This document shows positions 1 through 14,700 of a DNA stretch of 64,000 nt, one piece after another. A program made the position numbers and the translations under genes. Each line of letters opens with the position of its first letter. Position 1 is the stretch's first letter. The notes under the pieces were generated by a model. The model did no database searches, was not told the DNA's origin, and worked only from the letters and a program-made list of their open reading frames with translations. Origin of the DNA: Aptenodytes patagonicus (lineage: Eukaryota; Chordata; Aves; Sphenisciformes; Spheniscidae); assembly GCF_965638725.1 (NCBI RefSeq), contig NC_134963.1, positions 13,544,501 to 13,608,500 on the forward strand. The letters run 5' to 3'.

Positions 1-3000
1 CTCATTTTGTGTAGGCTTCAGAAATGTGTATTAATTTTGATTTCACACTGTTAGGTAGTGATATTTACGTATGCATTAAAATAGAAGTTTGAGGAATTGA
101 TTTATGCAATAATACATTATAATATTTACTGACAGATCAGTGTCATTACGGTTGATGAAAACAATGTGAGCCACTCCCATCAGACATAAATTGCATTTGT
201 GAAAGAAGTGGAGTTCTCGCTTGTTTTAAGAATAATATTTCATTTTATAGTGATTGTATGACACTTCTAAAGTACAAATACAGGAAGATTTCTGAGACTA
301 TGAATTCAGTCCTATGAATTTAGACTTCTGTGTAGCTGTTGTTTTCTTGAGGTTAAGACATTCAGTTGAGTAGAATGCATAAACATGGAAGTTTTTGTTA
401 CCTGGTTTGGAAAAACAGGGTCTCTTGTACACTTGTAACTGAAGTATTGTAAAAGAAATCACCTGTAGATCACAACACAGGTGTTTTATGGTAATTTTGG
501 AAGCACAAAACCCAGATCTGCACTGATGGTATTTACAAAATAGTTAAAAATTGAGTGTGATTACTGATTCTTGCAGTGGAGTAGACATCTACTCAATTGG
601 CAAATGTTACCTTCGGCTGTATCTACACATAAGGTAAATTTAGACTATGTGTAGCAGGACGTATTCCAGTCTGCAAATATATTGTTTTAATTTAGTACAT
701 GATTTTTTTATTCTCTGCTGCTTTGGGGAATGCAATTTTAATGGAAAACTGCTTCATGTGTATATATTAATACACGTGAAAAGACTAAAATTGGAACAGG
801 ACATTTCAGGGGGTTTATATACGCATACATCCCACTCCATTTTCAAGGTAAAGTTCCTTATTCTGAAAATACATCAGTTTGCCTTTGTGCTTGCTTTAAC
901 TGTGTTTCTGTAAGCTGTGATGAAGCTGTTTCACACAACTTGGTTTTGTTCTAGCAGGTGAGAAGTAGGGAGTGCCGAGTTTGGTAGCACTCTGGAACCT
1001 AATCACAAACAAAATGGAAAGAACCTGGGGTTCAAGTTTAAATTAAGCTTTTGTTTTGCATTTAATCAGCCTTTAAAGGCTAAAAAGAAAATACTGATGA
1101 ACATAGTTAGCCAGCCGTCTCCATTATGTGGGCATAGGGCCACATATGAGATGGTTTTGACACGGGTCAAATCAAAGTGTTGTGTAAAATTACGGTATTC
1201 CACAAATGTGTTAATTAACAATCTCTGGATGTACCAGACTGTGTAAAGTGACCAGGATGGCAAAATTGCCTAGACCGTTGATATTTTCTAAGGCTCAAAG
1301 AAGTGCTAAGTGTCAGAGGCCTTTTGATTTCTTTGGACCACAGCCCCAGAATGTCATGTGCAATTGTAAAATGTAGGATGAGAAAGTTTGTGGTCATGTG
1401 TGAAATATAGTTCCCAGCCTTCAGTGCTTCAGACCACTGCTTGGTGTGAAGAGCCAGTCTGGAGTGGTGTTTACCTGGTGTAATTCCGGAGCAGACCTCA
1501 GGCTCTTGCTACATCACCTGTGTAGTGCTAGGCTGGGAGAAGCTTCGAGCATCATCATCTCCTAGCATCTATACTGTGACCAACTACTCTGAGACAAAGT
1601 ACTTCCAAAAATGTTTTGTGGTCATAGAGTAAGTGAAATGACCTGCTTCTGATCTAGTTAACTTTCACTGGCTGTGCTAGTTCATGATAGCCAAGACGCT
1701 TGGGTTTTGCCTGACAGAATAGTATTCATAATAAGTCCTCCATGAAAAGCAGGCGCAGCCTCATTCCTTGCACAGTACAAAAGCTTTGGGGCAGCAGTAG
1801 AGCTCCATGTCTCTAAATTTGCGCTTAGAACAAAGGTGACTGCCACCTGTCAGCAGAGTAAAACTAGTAGAATGGAAGAAAAATCACTGGACAGGAAGAA
1901 AATAATAGTAATAAAAAGCCCTAATTGAATGTGTAGCTTTTAATATAACTTAGTTTATAGCTGTGTCCTAAACTCCTGGGAGGAAAAAAATTGCAATAAT
2001 GTCTGCTACTCAGGCAGGAAGCCTGCATCTTCCCTTCCTGGGATCCTAGTCCATCCTTAGCATCAAAGACTGCTTCCTCAGGAGAATGCCTTAATTACCA
2101 GCAAATTCTTTACAGGAAATTCAGATGTCCAGCTTGGATGAGCTGTCCTGCTAGGAACTTCTTGTTGCCCCTTTGCAGGTTTCAGATTGGTGACCTCCCC
2201 CATGTAAGTTGCAATATAATCAGTGTAAGAGTTCTGATTTTCTAATGTCTGTCTTTTGAAGACAGTTAACGTAACTGTGCTTCTCCATCCAAGGATCATC
2301 TTACCTATGGATACACATTCTCCTGTCCATCTCCTGTTGGGAGCTAATTCAGTTGTTCAGCTGCACAGGTTGAGAGCTGAAGAGTGAGTGACAGCTCTAA
2401 TGCAAACCCAATTGTATCTGAGTACGCAAAAAAAAAAGACAAAATGGAGCAGGGAGTTAAACTCCAGATACACTGTGCTTCAAAGACACGTAACCCAGAT
2501 TTTAAAAGCAGATAGTATCAGTTAATTCATCTTAAAACGAGGATGAAGATTTTGGCTCCCTAAGAATTAAGGCATCAGTTGATGCACCGTAGTTAGTTTG
2601 TCATCTCCTTTGTTCAACTGCTGGTATATGTCAGTGTGTGTACGGGTGGCTTCCCAGAAACATTATTTTGTTGTCCTAAATGAATATGCCAAGTGGTAGG
2701 ATTTAGAATGCTCCCACATGGTATTATTTTATTTCCATAAAACTTTATGATAGTAAAAAAGGTTGTTCGCTTTTAATTGAAACAAAAAGCCAGTACGGTA
2801 TTGTTTTGTTCAACTGCAATACAGAGTTGTCGCTGTTACTTACTTCAACCTTAAAATCATCAGTACTTATGAAGGTGAAACTTGGGCAATAAAAATGTCA
2901 GGGAAAACTTCTGTTTTAAAATCTAGTTTAAAACAAAAGGATGAAAAGAAGATGTTCATAGTTGATCATCACAAATTCTTGCCCGATGTCTGTAATTAAA

Positions 3001-6000
3001 ACATACTTCTGTGATAACTGTTGAAACTTGAGTGACTTTCCAAATCCATTAAATTAACCTGTATGCATCGCCTATCACTGCCGTGATTAATATGCAGCAT
3101 TCATGCTGAATTGTGTGGATGGAGAGCGCTCTGGCATGGCGCTTCTACGTGAGTTACAGCTGAGGCAAAGCTGAGGGTGTTTTCCTACATATCAAGATTT
3201 ATGATTCATACTTGGAAAAGATGTTGGTTTTATGAGATGTAAAGGATATTTAGGTAATGACTTACTGAGTTTTGGCTTGCATGTGCCGGCAGCGATGACC
3301 CCTCGCGTACCTTCTGGAATCATGTCAAGCAGGCTGGTGACATGAAGCCTTTTCTTGAAAGGCTCCTGATACTTAAACCTCTCTGTAGATTATCAAGGCA
3401 TTTAGTGCAATGTACTAAAATGAACGATGGCACACTGTTGCTTTCCTTGCTCTTTAAATGCTTAGAAAGAAGGGATTTGCTGCAATTCCATTGAAGTTCT
3501 TACTATGGCTCAGAAATTGCCTTTCGTATTTGTCTAGGAGACTGGCAGTCCTTTGCAGTTCGTGAATCCTCTTGTGTAAACGGTGTTTGTGAAAGTTTTT
3601 ATTTGGTGTGCGTAACAAAATGCAGCGTGCAACTGAGTGGTTCACCTTCTGAGGTGAAAGTTTGGATGTTTCAGCTTTAGGCTAGTCCAGTGTGATCCGA
3701 GTTTGCAATTGGGGTGTATGTTAGTTTCTAAATCAGCTGCTGAAGATGATGGGACTCCTTTCTCTGTTTGTATTTTGTTAATTGTTTGATGCTTTGTCAG
3801 TGCAAGGATTGCTTCAGCCATATGACAGTGTTATATACTGAAAAAATGTAAATATCAAATGCAATTTATAGATCTGTCTGCCCGGTTTTGCTCTGATTAA
3901 AATCTGAGGCAAAATTCTCATTCCTACAGAAAAAAATCAACTCCTATCTACCTAGTGAGTTGTTTTCTATTTGCTTCTATAGCTTGCTTGTTCCAATTGT
4001 CTTCTGAGCAGGTATTTTATTCACCTAGGAAGTTTTGTTGCAGCAATGTGTTTGTGTGGGGTTTTTTCCCTAGTGTTTCTTGGAACAAGCTATGTCTTTC
4101 TCTAAAAACAAAACAAAACATTATCTGATCAGTGTTATCAGGAAGGAGTCTAGTCAGAATATCTTGAACATAAAATGAAGATACTGTTAGCAACATGCTG
4201 TTAGTGTTGCTCTTAAAAATGCATGGCAACGGTGTTAAGCAGATATTCCTGAAATGTTGCGCTGGTGTTGGGGGCAGGGGATGGTAAAGCCCTTTTTTCA
4301 GTGAGGAGGATGAAAAGACAGTGTGTGGTAGAACTGGCATGGGACTCTAGAGAGCAAAATTCAGGTTCTTACTCTGTAGAGTGACCTTGGGCAAGACTCA
4401 TGGGTTTGAGCAGAAACCCATGAGCACTGTAAGATGTTCAGACAATACACCAGTGGTAGCCATTTAGATATCCAGCTGGAACCCGCTTGAATCAATTTGT
4501 GTCTGAACAAATGTTCTGACTGCTGCTCTGTATTTTTATTTATCCAGAGATTATGTTCCACAAGAACAATTTTTTTTTTTTTTTTTTTTTTTAGGTTGCT
4601 TATTAATCCATAATATATGTAGGAGTCCTGCCTTTTGGGGTTTTTCATTGTTTTTGAGAGACTTGCTCTTTAGCATCTCGTAAGTAACTGGAAGCTCCAC
4701 CAGCTCCCTGATCAGATAATAATGTAGAAATGTTGGAGAGTTTTTGTCCCAGCAAATATGATCAGCAATTTCAAAGCCAACACCCAGCCAAATACCCCCA
4801 TTTGTTGTGATCAGCCTGAAAACTGTTTATGTAGCAGATAATACAGTCAGAAGAACAAATGATTTCTTTAGTAGGAAGTTGAAGATTCTAGGTTGTTGAC
4901 CCTAAATAGAAGGATTTTAATGGTTTAATGGGAGTTATGATCTGAGCATGCCTGAAGTTGTATTCATAAGGCAAATATTGCAATAAACACAGAAAACAGA
5001 TGGTAAGCGAAATATACACAGGAGATACATTACTTTAAAAACAAACCAATGTTTGAACTGCAGATTTAGGGCTGAGAGATACCCTGACCCAAACTTGATG
5101 AGTTTCTGGGGTGCTTTTGATCAGATTTTACTTACTGAGTAACTTGAGCTGAAGTGACAGTTTTGCGTCTTTGTTTCCCACAAATCTGGAGCTAAAAGTT
5201 TGAAACAAAATTTCCTGATTTGTACCAACATCTGAAAGGAGATATGATTGCAGTGTCTCTTAGCAAGCTTTTGGGAGAAGAAACTAAAAAGAGCAGAAAT
5301 CTGTTTTCTGGGTTTGTAGGTAGATGTCTGTTGTAGTAGCCATCAGTCACATTACCTGAGGAAGGTTGGTGGAGACATGGCTACTCTTAGGTTTATTTAT
5401 CTTACAGGTCTCTGTTTACTAGCAGTCTCTGTGGTAGTGTAGCTTGCTAGATTTGGTAACTCTTGGTGTCAAGTGATTTTTACTTCTGGTAGCGTGACAG
5501 CTTTTCCGAAAAATGTTTTGCCTATTAAGGTTGCAGGGGCTTATTTGAGAGTTAATAGTGGTTGCCTGCCTGATGCAGAAGCCTCAGATCCCAGATTAAG
5601 GGGTGCCAAGGACAGCCACTGAGTTTTTTGTCCGCTTGAAATTGGTCCTTTTGCTTGCTCTGTTGCAAAGGAATTTTCCCATTCCTTGCCCAGCTCAATT
5701 TGAAACGGAGAATGCAGTTAATTCACATTCCTGAAGGGCAATTAGATTCTGCTGTGAGCTGCTTATGTGCACTGAAGTAACTAGAAGTCCCATAAAACAC
5801 GATCAGGATGACAATCTGCCCTCTAAGAATCCACCTCTTAGATAACAGAAAGTAACCCACAGATTAAATTTCCCATATAAGAAGTAATTACGATTTCAAC
5901 TTGTCATTTTAGGTGGTGTTTTGGAGCATTCCAAAAAATCTGAATGCCCATTTTAAAAGTCTCTTTCGGTGATTTGCTGCTTCTCTGGTTTTAATATTTC

Positions 6001-8723
6001 ACATTCACCCTGGCATACTAATGTAATGGAGAGAGGGAAGATGGTCCAGGGATTGGGGTATTGCTAGCAGACCTTAGGAACCTTGTACATTCACATGTGC
6101 TGCTGCAGGCTTTGTGTATGACCATGGGTAATATTTGTCCTGTCTCCATCTTAATTTCATAGCTACAGTAGAGGAATAGTAGCTCCAGTGTACTATCGTT
6201 TCTCTTCAGCCCTTCATGGGTTCAGATGGGTAAGTCTTGTATAGATCTTTACCACAGGAGTTTTTTGTTCAGCTTTATTTTGCATATGAGGTGCTCTAGT
6301 TTCAGCCTGTAACAAAGGAGTTCCATTTTGCAGTTGCTGACTCCCTTCCCCTTGCTCCAGCTCGCTTCGTACCAGTGCATTCACACGAGGCTGTGTTTGC
6401 ACAAGCCCCAAAGAGCCAGGTTTATCTCTGCAGAGCTGCTTGTTGGAGAGCGAGAGGCCAAGTTCAGCGTTGCTTCTAGCACTGCCCCTTGCCTGGCTAG
6501 GGGGCCGTTGTGCCGGAAGGCTCCAAAACACATCAGTAGAAGTACCAAACTAAAAGGTGATGTTAGTAGCCAGCCTGTCTGCTTTGGGTTATTCTGATTG
6601 TATTTCACAGTCTTTCTTGCACCTGCTTGATAGGTGAGAGTGCTGTAAAGCTATAGAAAACTTAGGATTGATATTCGTCCAGTGAAGCCACGAGTCCAAT
6701 TAAACCGAGTGATACTGTTAAACTTTAAATGTTTAATCAAGATTTTTTTGGTATGACTATTCTAGAGCCTAAAACATACTTTTCTTAGGAAAGTGCGCAA
6801 GTCTGAGAGCCATGCCTGTCATCCGAACGTGCACAAGTTGAAAATCTAAGATCAGCCCAATTGCCAGTAATTGCCCTCTGTAACACTGCCTTCCCCTGTT
6901 AAGACAGTGCAACAAAAAGTCCAGTATAAGGATGACCAATATAAAATGAAACTGCAACTTTTTATTACATTCTGTAATCCTACTACTTCTATGGAGGACT
7001 GTCCTTTTTAACTGTTTTAGCTTGTTCTGTCTCCCTCGGGTTGGTACAGAAGAGCTGGTGCAGGCTTGGCTCTGTGATGGTCTTGGCCATCGTGCTCTCT
7101 CTGTGCAAAGGCTAGTGAAAGGTGAGCGTGGAGCAGAAATGCTCAAAATGAAGGATATGAGAAAAGGTATTGGGTTTAAAGCACTTTAAATTAACATGTC
7201 GTTCAGTCTTTGTATCAGCATTTCTGTACCTGTTTGGCTTTTGCTTGAAATCATTTACAGAATCATATTGAAAGCAGCTGAATGTGCGTGGGTCCAGACT
7301 AGAAGCAGCTAGAAACAGAGGACAGCAGAGAGGGAAACAAATGTCTGCAGAGTGGGAAAGGAGCGTCAGTACGACAGCAGTGTCATGGTGGAGATGCTAC
7401 TCCATACCGGCTGGTTTCTCACCACAGGGCTTTCTGACCTTACTGGTGTCTGCTCTGGCATGGCAGGGTGGCAAAGCTGCTTCTGCTCGCCTGCAAACAC
7501 CCGGTGCACAGAGGTAGCCGTTCTCTGCAAGGGTTAGCATCTCTTCTTTGCCTTTTGGCATAGGCACTTGCAGCCTTTATTCTGCATCCCTGACAGTTGG
7601 AAACTTGATTTAATTAAGGAAGAATCTCAGTTTTCCTTTGAGTTTTTTAGGAGCTGGAATTTGAGCATGGGAGTCATGAAACTGTGGTAGATGGCAGCGT
7701 GGCAGATGTGCCAACGCTGGCTACCATCACTGCTGCCCTGTGGAGCCCGCGCCGCTGGGCAGGCTGCAGTGGGAGGCAGCGGGGCACGCCTGGTGTCCCA
7801 AGGCTGCTCCCTCCTGAAGGCATAGCCTGCGGGTGCGCTGACTTTTGGCAGTCACCATTTCAATTAGCAAGATTGTGGTGGCGTTTTTCGCCGGCCTTTC
7901 TGATCAGGGTCTCTCCTATACGCTTGACGAGAGCTTTGTTCCGCTGCAAAACTTGCACGCGCCGTTTTGCGGATGCACAGCCGCTCCTCGCGAAGCCTTG
8001 CCAGGGAGCAAGAGGGAGATTGCACCGGGAACCATTTGTGCTAAAACGTGTGAGCTGTTGCTTTAAAAGGGGGGAGAAAAAAAAAAAATCCTTTGTGGGC
8101 TGTGGAGAGAAAGTGCTAGAACTGTGCAGGAGCATGACTGGAAAGCAGGATCCCTGAGTGGTCACAGAGGCTTTCCTGGTCCTCTCCAGCCTGCCATGGT
8201 TTTAGCCAGGATGCTTGTCCTCCACAGCAGATAGCAAACAAGAGACAAAGAAACCCTATCGAGGACGAACCACTCGGCAAAGGGAATGAGGCAAAATGTT
8301 GCTCTTGTGTTAAAAGGGAACAGCATCTTCTTTGCTAGACATGGAAATCACGTTTTTAATGGGATTGCTCGGTTGCAGTGCTTGAACCCGACCTTACTGA
8401 GGAGTCCGATTGCTCTGCATCGCTTTATGCTTTTGAGTCTTTTTTTTTTTTGCACATATGTAATACTGGAGGTTTAAAAAAAAAAAAAAAAAACCCAGCC
8501 AGGGATTCAGAAGGCATCCCGCTAGCGATCAGCTGACACGCCGAACCCAAGCCTGCAATGTGTTGCTTATTCATTTTGTACCGTGGGAGCTGCCGGGGCT
8601 AGCAGAGAGCTGAACTATGCCTCTCAAACAGCGGCGCTTGTGCAGACAGAGGGGTGAGAGAGAGGCAGCCGCTGCAGGAAGAGCACAGCCGGACTTTCTC
8701 CTTGTTTTTATCCATTTCTGCAG
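1..8723 (+). other. TAOK3: TAOK3 intron, no exon recognised
   Basis: This stretch ends in a good acceptor (pyrimidines then CAG at 8721-8723) directly before a TAOK3 coding exon, so it is read as intron. I looked for the preceding human exon, a Ser/Glu-rich segment ending in two lysines, and did not see it, so it probably lies upstream of the window. The stretch is AT-rich with a T23 run at 4570-4592 and an A18 run at 8476-8493. The only unusual part is a CpG-dense patch near 7740-8055, listed separately. Short open frames here have no coding look. Confidence 0.7.
7740..8055. promoter_or_regulatory. CpG-dense patch inside TAOK3 intron, candidate internal promoter or enhancer
   Basis: By eye there are about 22 CpG dinucleotides in roughly 315 bases, including clusters near 7748-7756 and 7959-8001. 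The surrounding intron is AT-rich and almost free of CpG. It lies about 0.7 kb upstream of the exon at 8724. This density is seen directly. A role as an alternative promoter or enhancer is inference, since CpG-dense islands usually mark promoters in vertebrates. No TATA box or clear first exon was identified. Confidence 0.35.
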
Positions 8724-11700
8724 GATCATGTATTTATAAGGGATGAGGTGGGCCACAGGGATCGCAGGCCTGAGGTGCGGCCTACCCAGTCAGTGCAGAA
8801 TCAGGCCCTCCACTACCGGAACCGAGAGCGCTTTGCCACAATCAAATCAGCATCTTTGGTAAGCAGCCACCCCACCCCACCTCCTCTCTCCCCCTCTCCC
8901 TCTGCAAAGGGGTCAGGAATTTTTTTTTCTCCTAATTTTTTTTTTTTTGGTTGGCATAGCAACTAGATATTACACTGAAAGATATTTTAGCTCTGTGTGT
9001 GTGAGATGTAAAATATAGAATATACTTAATTTCTGTGTATATTTCCAGTATATGTGAAATAAGCCACTTTCCTGGATGAAGTTAATATAATCTCAGATTT
9101 CCCCACCCCCCCCTTTTCCACCTGTCTCTTTTGTTAATATATTTATTTGCATGTGCATAAAGTGTGTATATGTGCTCGTGTGCAATACGCTTTAATGCTA
9201 TGGAGATGCAGATGGGTTTTGAAACAATAAGATTGCTGCTTCCCAGCTGAGCTGCTGGCTGGTTTTTCATTCATTCATTTATTTCAAGCAACTGTACCAT
9301 GACTGCATTTTTCAGCTTGATCCCTAGGAAGGATTGCTGGGTTGCGATAACGGAGAGGGCTTACAGCGGGCTGTGGGCTTACAAAGAGGAGGGGGATGGG
9401 ATGAATCCATCAAGATTTGTACTATTGCAAATGTGATTGCTGTGGATGCCTTTGTAGTAGGGAAAGGGGTGTGTGCCGGAAGAGTTAGTTGTCGTGCTGC
9501 CTCCCCCACCTCGCATCCGCACAGGCTGCAGTCGGTAGCAACCTTTTTGAGGGAAAGGAGTGAAAAATGGCCTTTTAAAGCTAAAATAAATGTAATCTTA
9601 AATAATCAGCCCGATGGTATTAGTGGTCAGATGGACGGGGAGCGTTAGGAAGTACCTGCTGTTTGGCCATGGCACTTGCTCAGTGCTATGACATCATCCT
9701 AGACCAACCCCGAAATTACACCAGTGAGCCCTCCCCTTCTTGTTTTACCCTGCCTGAATGGTGGGTTTTTTCCTTCAATACCACCATTTCTTGATCCCCT
9801 GAAATCGCTTCAGATTTCTACATGCACAAGACGGACAGTGTGTGTGTGTGTGTTGACCATAGCTAAAGGTTCTGAGTGGAGGGAAAAAGCAGCAGCAGCG
9901 CCAGTAGCCAAAATTTTTCTGTGTGGTGGTTGCTGCTGTTGCTGCTGTTAAAATGTAAAATGATGCTGTGGCATACAGACTTCTGGCCAGATGCTTCATG
10001 GGCTGAGATTTGGGGGGAGCATCTGAGTTCCATCTTTTGCAGGTGTACTTCTGGGTAGCCATAGCCTGAATGCTCCCCAGGCCGGTGTCCCCTGCTCCCC
10101 CTTCCCTCCCTCCTCCCCCCCAATTTAAAGGGTGTCCTAGAAATGTGTGCATTAGAGGACTTCATGCAGCGCACCTGACACGGGCAGGATCTCTGGTCTC
10201 CTGGAGACCCTCTGCCTTGTGAATTTTTCTCTTTTGTATGTGTGTGTGTGCGTGTGCATGCACCCACTACAGCACCAACACTGTTGCCTGCACTGAGCAA
10301 ATAAAAGTAGGATCCAGTTAGGTTGGCTGGAGGGAAGAAATGATGAATGACTTCAGTACCATACTCCAAACATATATACAGTTTGATTGATAAATAGGTA
10401 TGTGTGTTGATGAATATATTCATATTCTCTTACTCCCTGTGGAAAGCTGCTGCACCTTCTGTCCTGCCTTCAGCAGCAGAGTCCATAATTCCTGTCTTAC
10501 TTGAATATGTCATCCCTGGGCTACATGGGTGGCTTGAAGGTATTGCATGGCAAGGCCCCCTTGGGAGCTGATGAAAGACGTTGGTATGAAGGTATGGACT
10601 GTGAGGTCTTCCCAGCCCTCTAAGCTCTGGGGAAGACAGCTAATGTCCCAAGGTCACTCCTAAATCCTGTGGCGGCCTCCTGTGGGGCTGGGACTGTGTC
10701 TACCTTAATTCCTTATTCACTTGGATTTGCTAAATCTCTCTGCTTCAGTGACCAAATGATAAAGATAAAATTAATACTGGGTGGGGAAGATGGTAGGCTT
10801 TTTGGAGAACTTTTTCGTTCTTTGGTTTTCTGTGGAACGTACTCTGATGCAGAGTGTGTCTGGGCTTAGAGTGCACACTTAGGGTGAGCTTAGGGTGAGC
10901 AGTACATGCACAGCACAGTGTCTTTTGGGGGAGAGGGAAGTCCCACCCGTTAGCTCACTATGTTAGCCAGCAGGCCTTTGGAAAAGCACGTGGTAGTATG
11001 TGTCATGCAAAAGCTTTGTTGTCCCCATCATATGCACACATATCCCCTTCCCAGTATAGAGGGAAGTTTCCAAAGCACCACCTTGGTACTACAGGAGGTG
11101 TTACTGTGTCCTTAGGTTCTGAGGTTATGTGGTGGGGGAGAAGTTTCCCTGTGTTCACAACAGAAATATTTTATTTCATTTCAATTACTCTTGTGATGGG
11201 CTTTCCCTTTAATAATATTTCATTTCCACCTCTTCATGTTCCAAAATGGAAATCTAGAAGAAAAAATGCTAAGTTGAAACCTATTGCACAGAATATGAAG
11301 AATGCCGGCGTACATGCTGGGGTTTGAAGTGCCGGCGTGGCTGTCAGCACACTTTTTTATCACTGTGCATTCGATCACCGCTCGGTGGCTGGATGATGTC
11401 AGTGGGTAGCGGTGCCGAATGCTGCTGCTTTTCTGGCCAAGGGAAAACTTCTCTCATGCCTGCCCCCTTGTCTCCTGCTTAAATATCTGTGGGGAGGGCA
11501 AGGTCAGCCATGTAGCTAGTATGGGGAGAATGACCTAAACATGTCTGAAATTTACAGTATGAAACTAGAAATTCAGACTTTATTCATCTCTCTGTGTTAA
11601 TTTACTCTTTCAGCGGCATCTTGAAAAAATTAATCCTGTATGAATGGGTGGTCAAGATCCCATAGTATTAAAAACGAAGCAAACCAGCATGCTTTGATGG

Positions 11701-14700
11701 TTCCCTACATCGCTGCTGCTGACCATCAGTTGGTTTCTCAGCGGCTGGGTACCGCTCCCTGGGCACAGAAAGGTTATGCAGTTGAGAGCATCAGGTGGCC
11801 TGTATTGCAGAGAATCAGAAAAAGGGAGTTCTGACCCCAAATTCAATAATATGGGATGAGATTTGGGTGTAAAAACTTCTGCTTGTGGGATTTGCTGAAC
11901 ACCACCTCCCAACATGAGAGGAGGGGAGCATTATAGAGGAAAAGCCCTGAGTCTGGGGGCCGGGGACTCTTCACGTTGCTTCACAGCTGTTTCTGCTGGT
12001 GGAGTCCAGGGTCTTGGGCCCTCAAGTCCTTGTTACTCACCTTTAGATTGGGATATTGCAGATGGAGGGAAGACTGGCATTCTAAAAGGATGCTCTCAAC
12101 TTGGAAGTTGGATCTCTCTGCAAAAACAAGCTCAAGTAGTTTCAGCGAGTGTAGGGGTTACAGGCGGGAGAACTACGTGAGGCAGCTCTACACTCCAGAT
12201 GTCCCAGTGCCCTGGGACTGCTCTGTTGCTCTGTAAAAGCATCACGTGAATAAGAAGGAAACTGGACAAACTTCCAGATAAAATAGTGAAATGGGCTGTC
12301 CACAAAGAAACAGGTTGTGAATATAACTTTCTAGTCTTTCAGCGATGCTTTGATACTACTCAGGTTTAAAAAAAAAAAAAAAAAAGAAAAAATGAGCAAA
12401 TGTGGTTAAGAAAGCTGAAGGAGCTTACCTTTGGTCATAATTCAAGCAACAATTTTAATAGTTGCTCTTCCCTGGACTGCCTTTCTCTTTTGTCATTGTG
12501 TAGACCAACCTCCCCCCTGCCCCCCCACTTTTTTTTTTTTTTTTTTTTTTTTTTTTGCGTGACACTTGCGGCAACAGTAACCATCACTCACTTGGAACAG
12601 TGGTGGAAAACGCGCTGCGTATTTCTGCTGTTGCAGTGAAAGTTAGTATCTGAAATGGAGATCAGGTACCTACTACATCTCCGTATTATTTTGCAGACTA
12701 TCAGTGATCCATAAATTAAAACTTACAACTGGAAATCTAAGCCTTGAAGCTCAGAAAACTGTGTTTAAAAAGAAGGGTTAGAGGTTCTGCATGTTGATAA
12801 GATTCCACCTATCAACATTTTCAAGTGAAAGGTGTTTTTTAAATATGTACAGAGATTCATCGATCTGCATTTTTGGATGTCTTTCATGCTTGACCCCTTA
12901 ACTCCCCACCGCCTCATGCATTTCCTCGATAGCTGCTTTTACAGTTTTCAAATGAAATGATCTAATAATTAAAACTTCATAGAAAGATCAGGTGGACTCT
13001 GCCGAAGGCCTTGGCAGTCTCTTTGAAATCCAAATGCCAGCAAACGAATTATGTGATCTCATCCTGGGTCTGCAAAGCCAAATGTCTAGGTACGTGTGAG
13101 CAGGCTTCTCTGGATGTGGCCATTAAAATGATACTCGGGCAGTCTGACTCCAAAACCAGGTACGTTTACATGATGGCTGTTCTCCTGCACCCTCTTCTGC
13201 TGAGGCAATGACATTTTATTCCAGATGGTTGAGTTTCTCCTAATGGACTCATCTGGCTGCTGCCTTTATAGATCTTTGCTCTAAAAATACTGAACTTGTT
13301 CTTTCTCATCTCAAAGTTCTTGCTGCGAGAGGCTGCTGGCAGTATCTTGCTTAATACTCTGCCTTGTCCAGCAAAGAGGAGCTCAGTATTTCATTTGGTT
13401 ATCGAGGGGTGAGAATAACTGTCCTTTAGGAGAGTGGTATTTTGGTTAAACAATGTAGCAAAAGGAACTTTGCTTTGGAGAAGTTCTGAGCCCAACTTCC
13501 TTACGTAAAGCAAAAACCTTGGAGGGGTGAAAGAGAGAAAGTTTGAATTTTATGGCAAGTGAACTGCCTGTGGGAGTAGGTTGGAAAAGGCATCTCTCTT
13601 CTTAGTTCTGTGCGTGCCAAAGATAGAGAGAGATAAGAAAGTGAGAAAATGTCATACCTTAATAAAAGCTGTTCTGTTTTATACAGGTTTTTTGGTTCTG
13701 CTAATGATCTGATTGATTATTACATGCTTCAAATAGACCTTCAGGAAACTGTAGTTTTCTGCTTTAAAGCACCCTGACGTTTTCTGGTTATGTGGATAAC
13801 AAATTTTGCAATGAGCAATTCAGTTGTCATCTTTTTTCCCATCATAATCTATGGGATTATGTTTGTGAAATACTTTGTAAAGTTCCAAGTGCCTTTGCCT
13901 AAGAACACCAGAAAGGTGATTACTGGAACTTCCCCAAATTTTCTTTTTAAAATGGCCACTCAAGCTGTTCATTCATTAGGGGCTTCATCTTTAAAACCAT
14001 AATCCTTCATTCATTCACGTGTTGACATTCTTACTCTGAAGTACTTCTCTGGTACTGAACTGGTCATATTCAGTAACCGATGTTAATTTCTTCCAATTTC
14101 ATCCATGCTCTGAGATCACCATTTGGAGACCTTGTCTTCGAAGCTGGAGTTCTGAAGAGTGTTGGTCTTGATTAGAGATTATGGTGATAAATGAGGTCTT
14201 TAGCATGAGCAGGCAGACATTAAATCTACAAAATGTCCACCAAGTCTACCATTCTCCTTCTCTCTTGTCTTTAGGAATGAAATGCTTGTTTTGTTTTCCT
14301 CTGACTTTTTAATGTCTCATCTTCTGCTGTGCTGGAAGGCTTTATCAGCTAGTGTTATAATTAGTAGTTGCATCCTATTGTTGGCGATAAATATCCCAGA
14401 CCTAATGTGAAATCTTTCAGAGATGGAATTCTTGTCCTGATAGAGGCAAGCTGAGCAAAACTGGAAATGGGGTGCCCAGAGGCAGCAAAAAAAATAAGGA
14501 TAAAAGTTTAATGATGATTTTTTTTCTGTAAATAAGTGCACGTTCTAAATCTCATTAGAGATTAGACCAAAGGGAGACTGGCAAAATTGCTAGTGGATTC
14601 TTAGATCCATTTTTTCTTATGCTCTTGCTGTTTGCTTTGTTCTGCCAACTTCTTGGAACGGAGTGTGCCGTGCAGAACGTCCCACTGTTCACAAAAAGGC

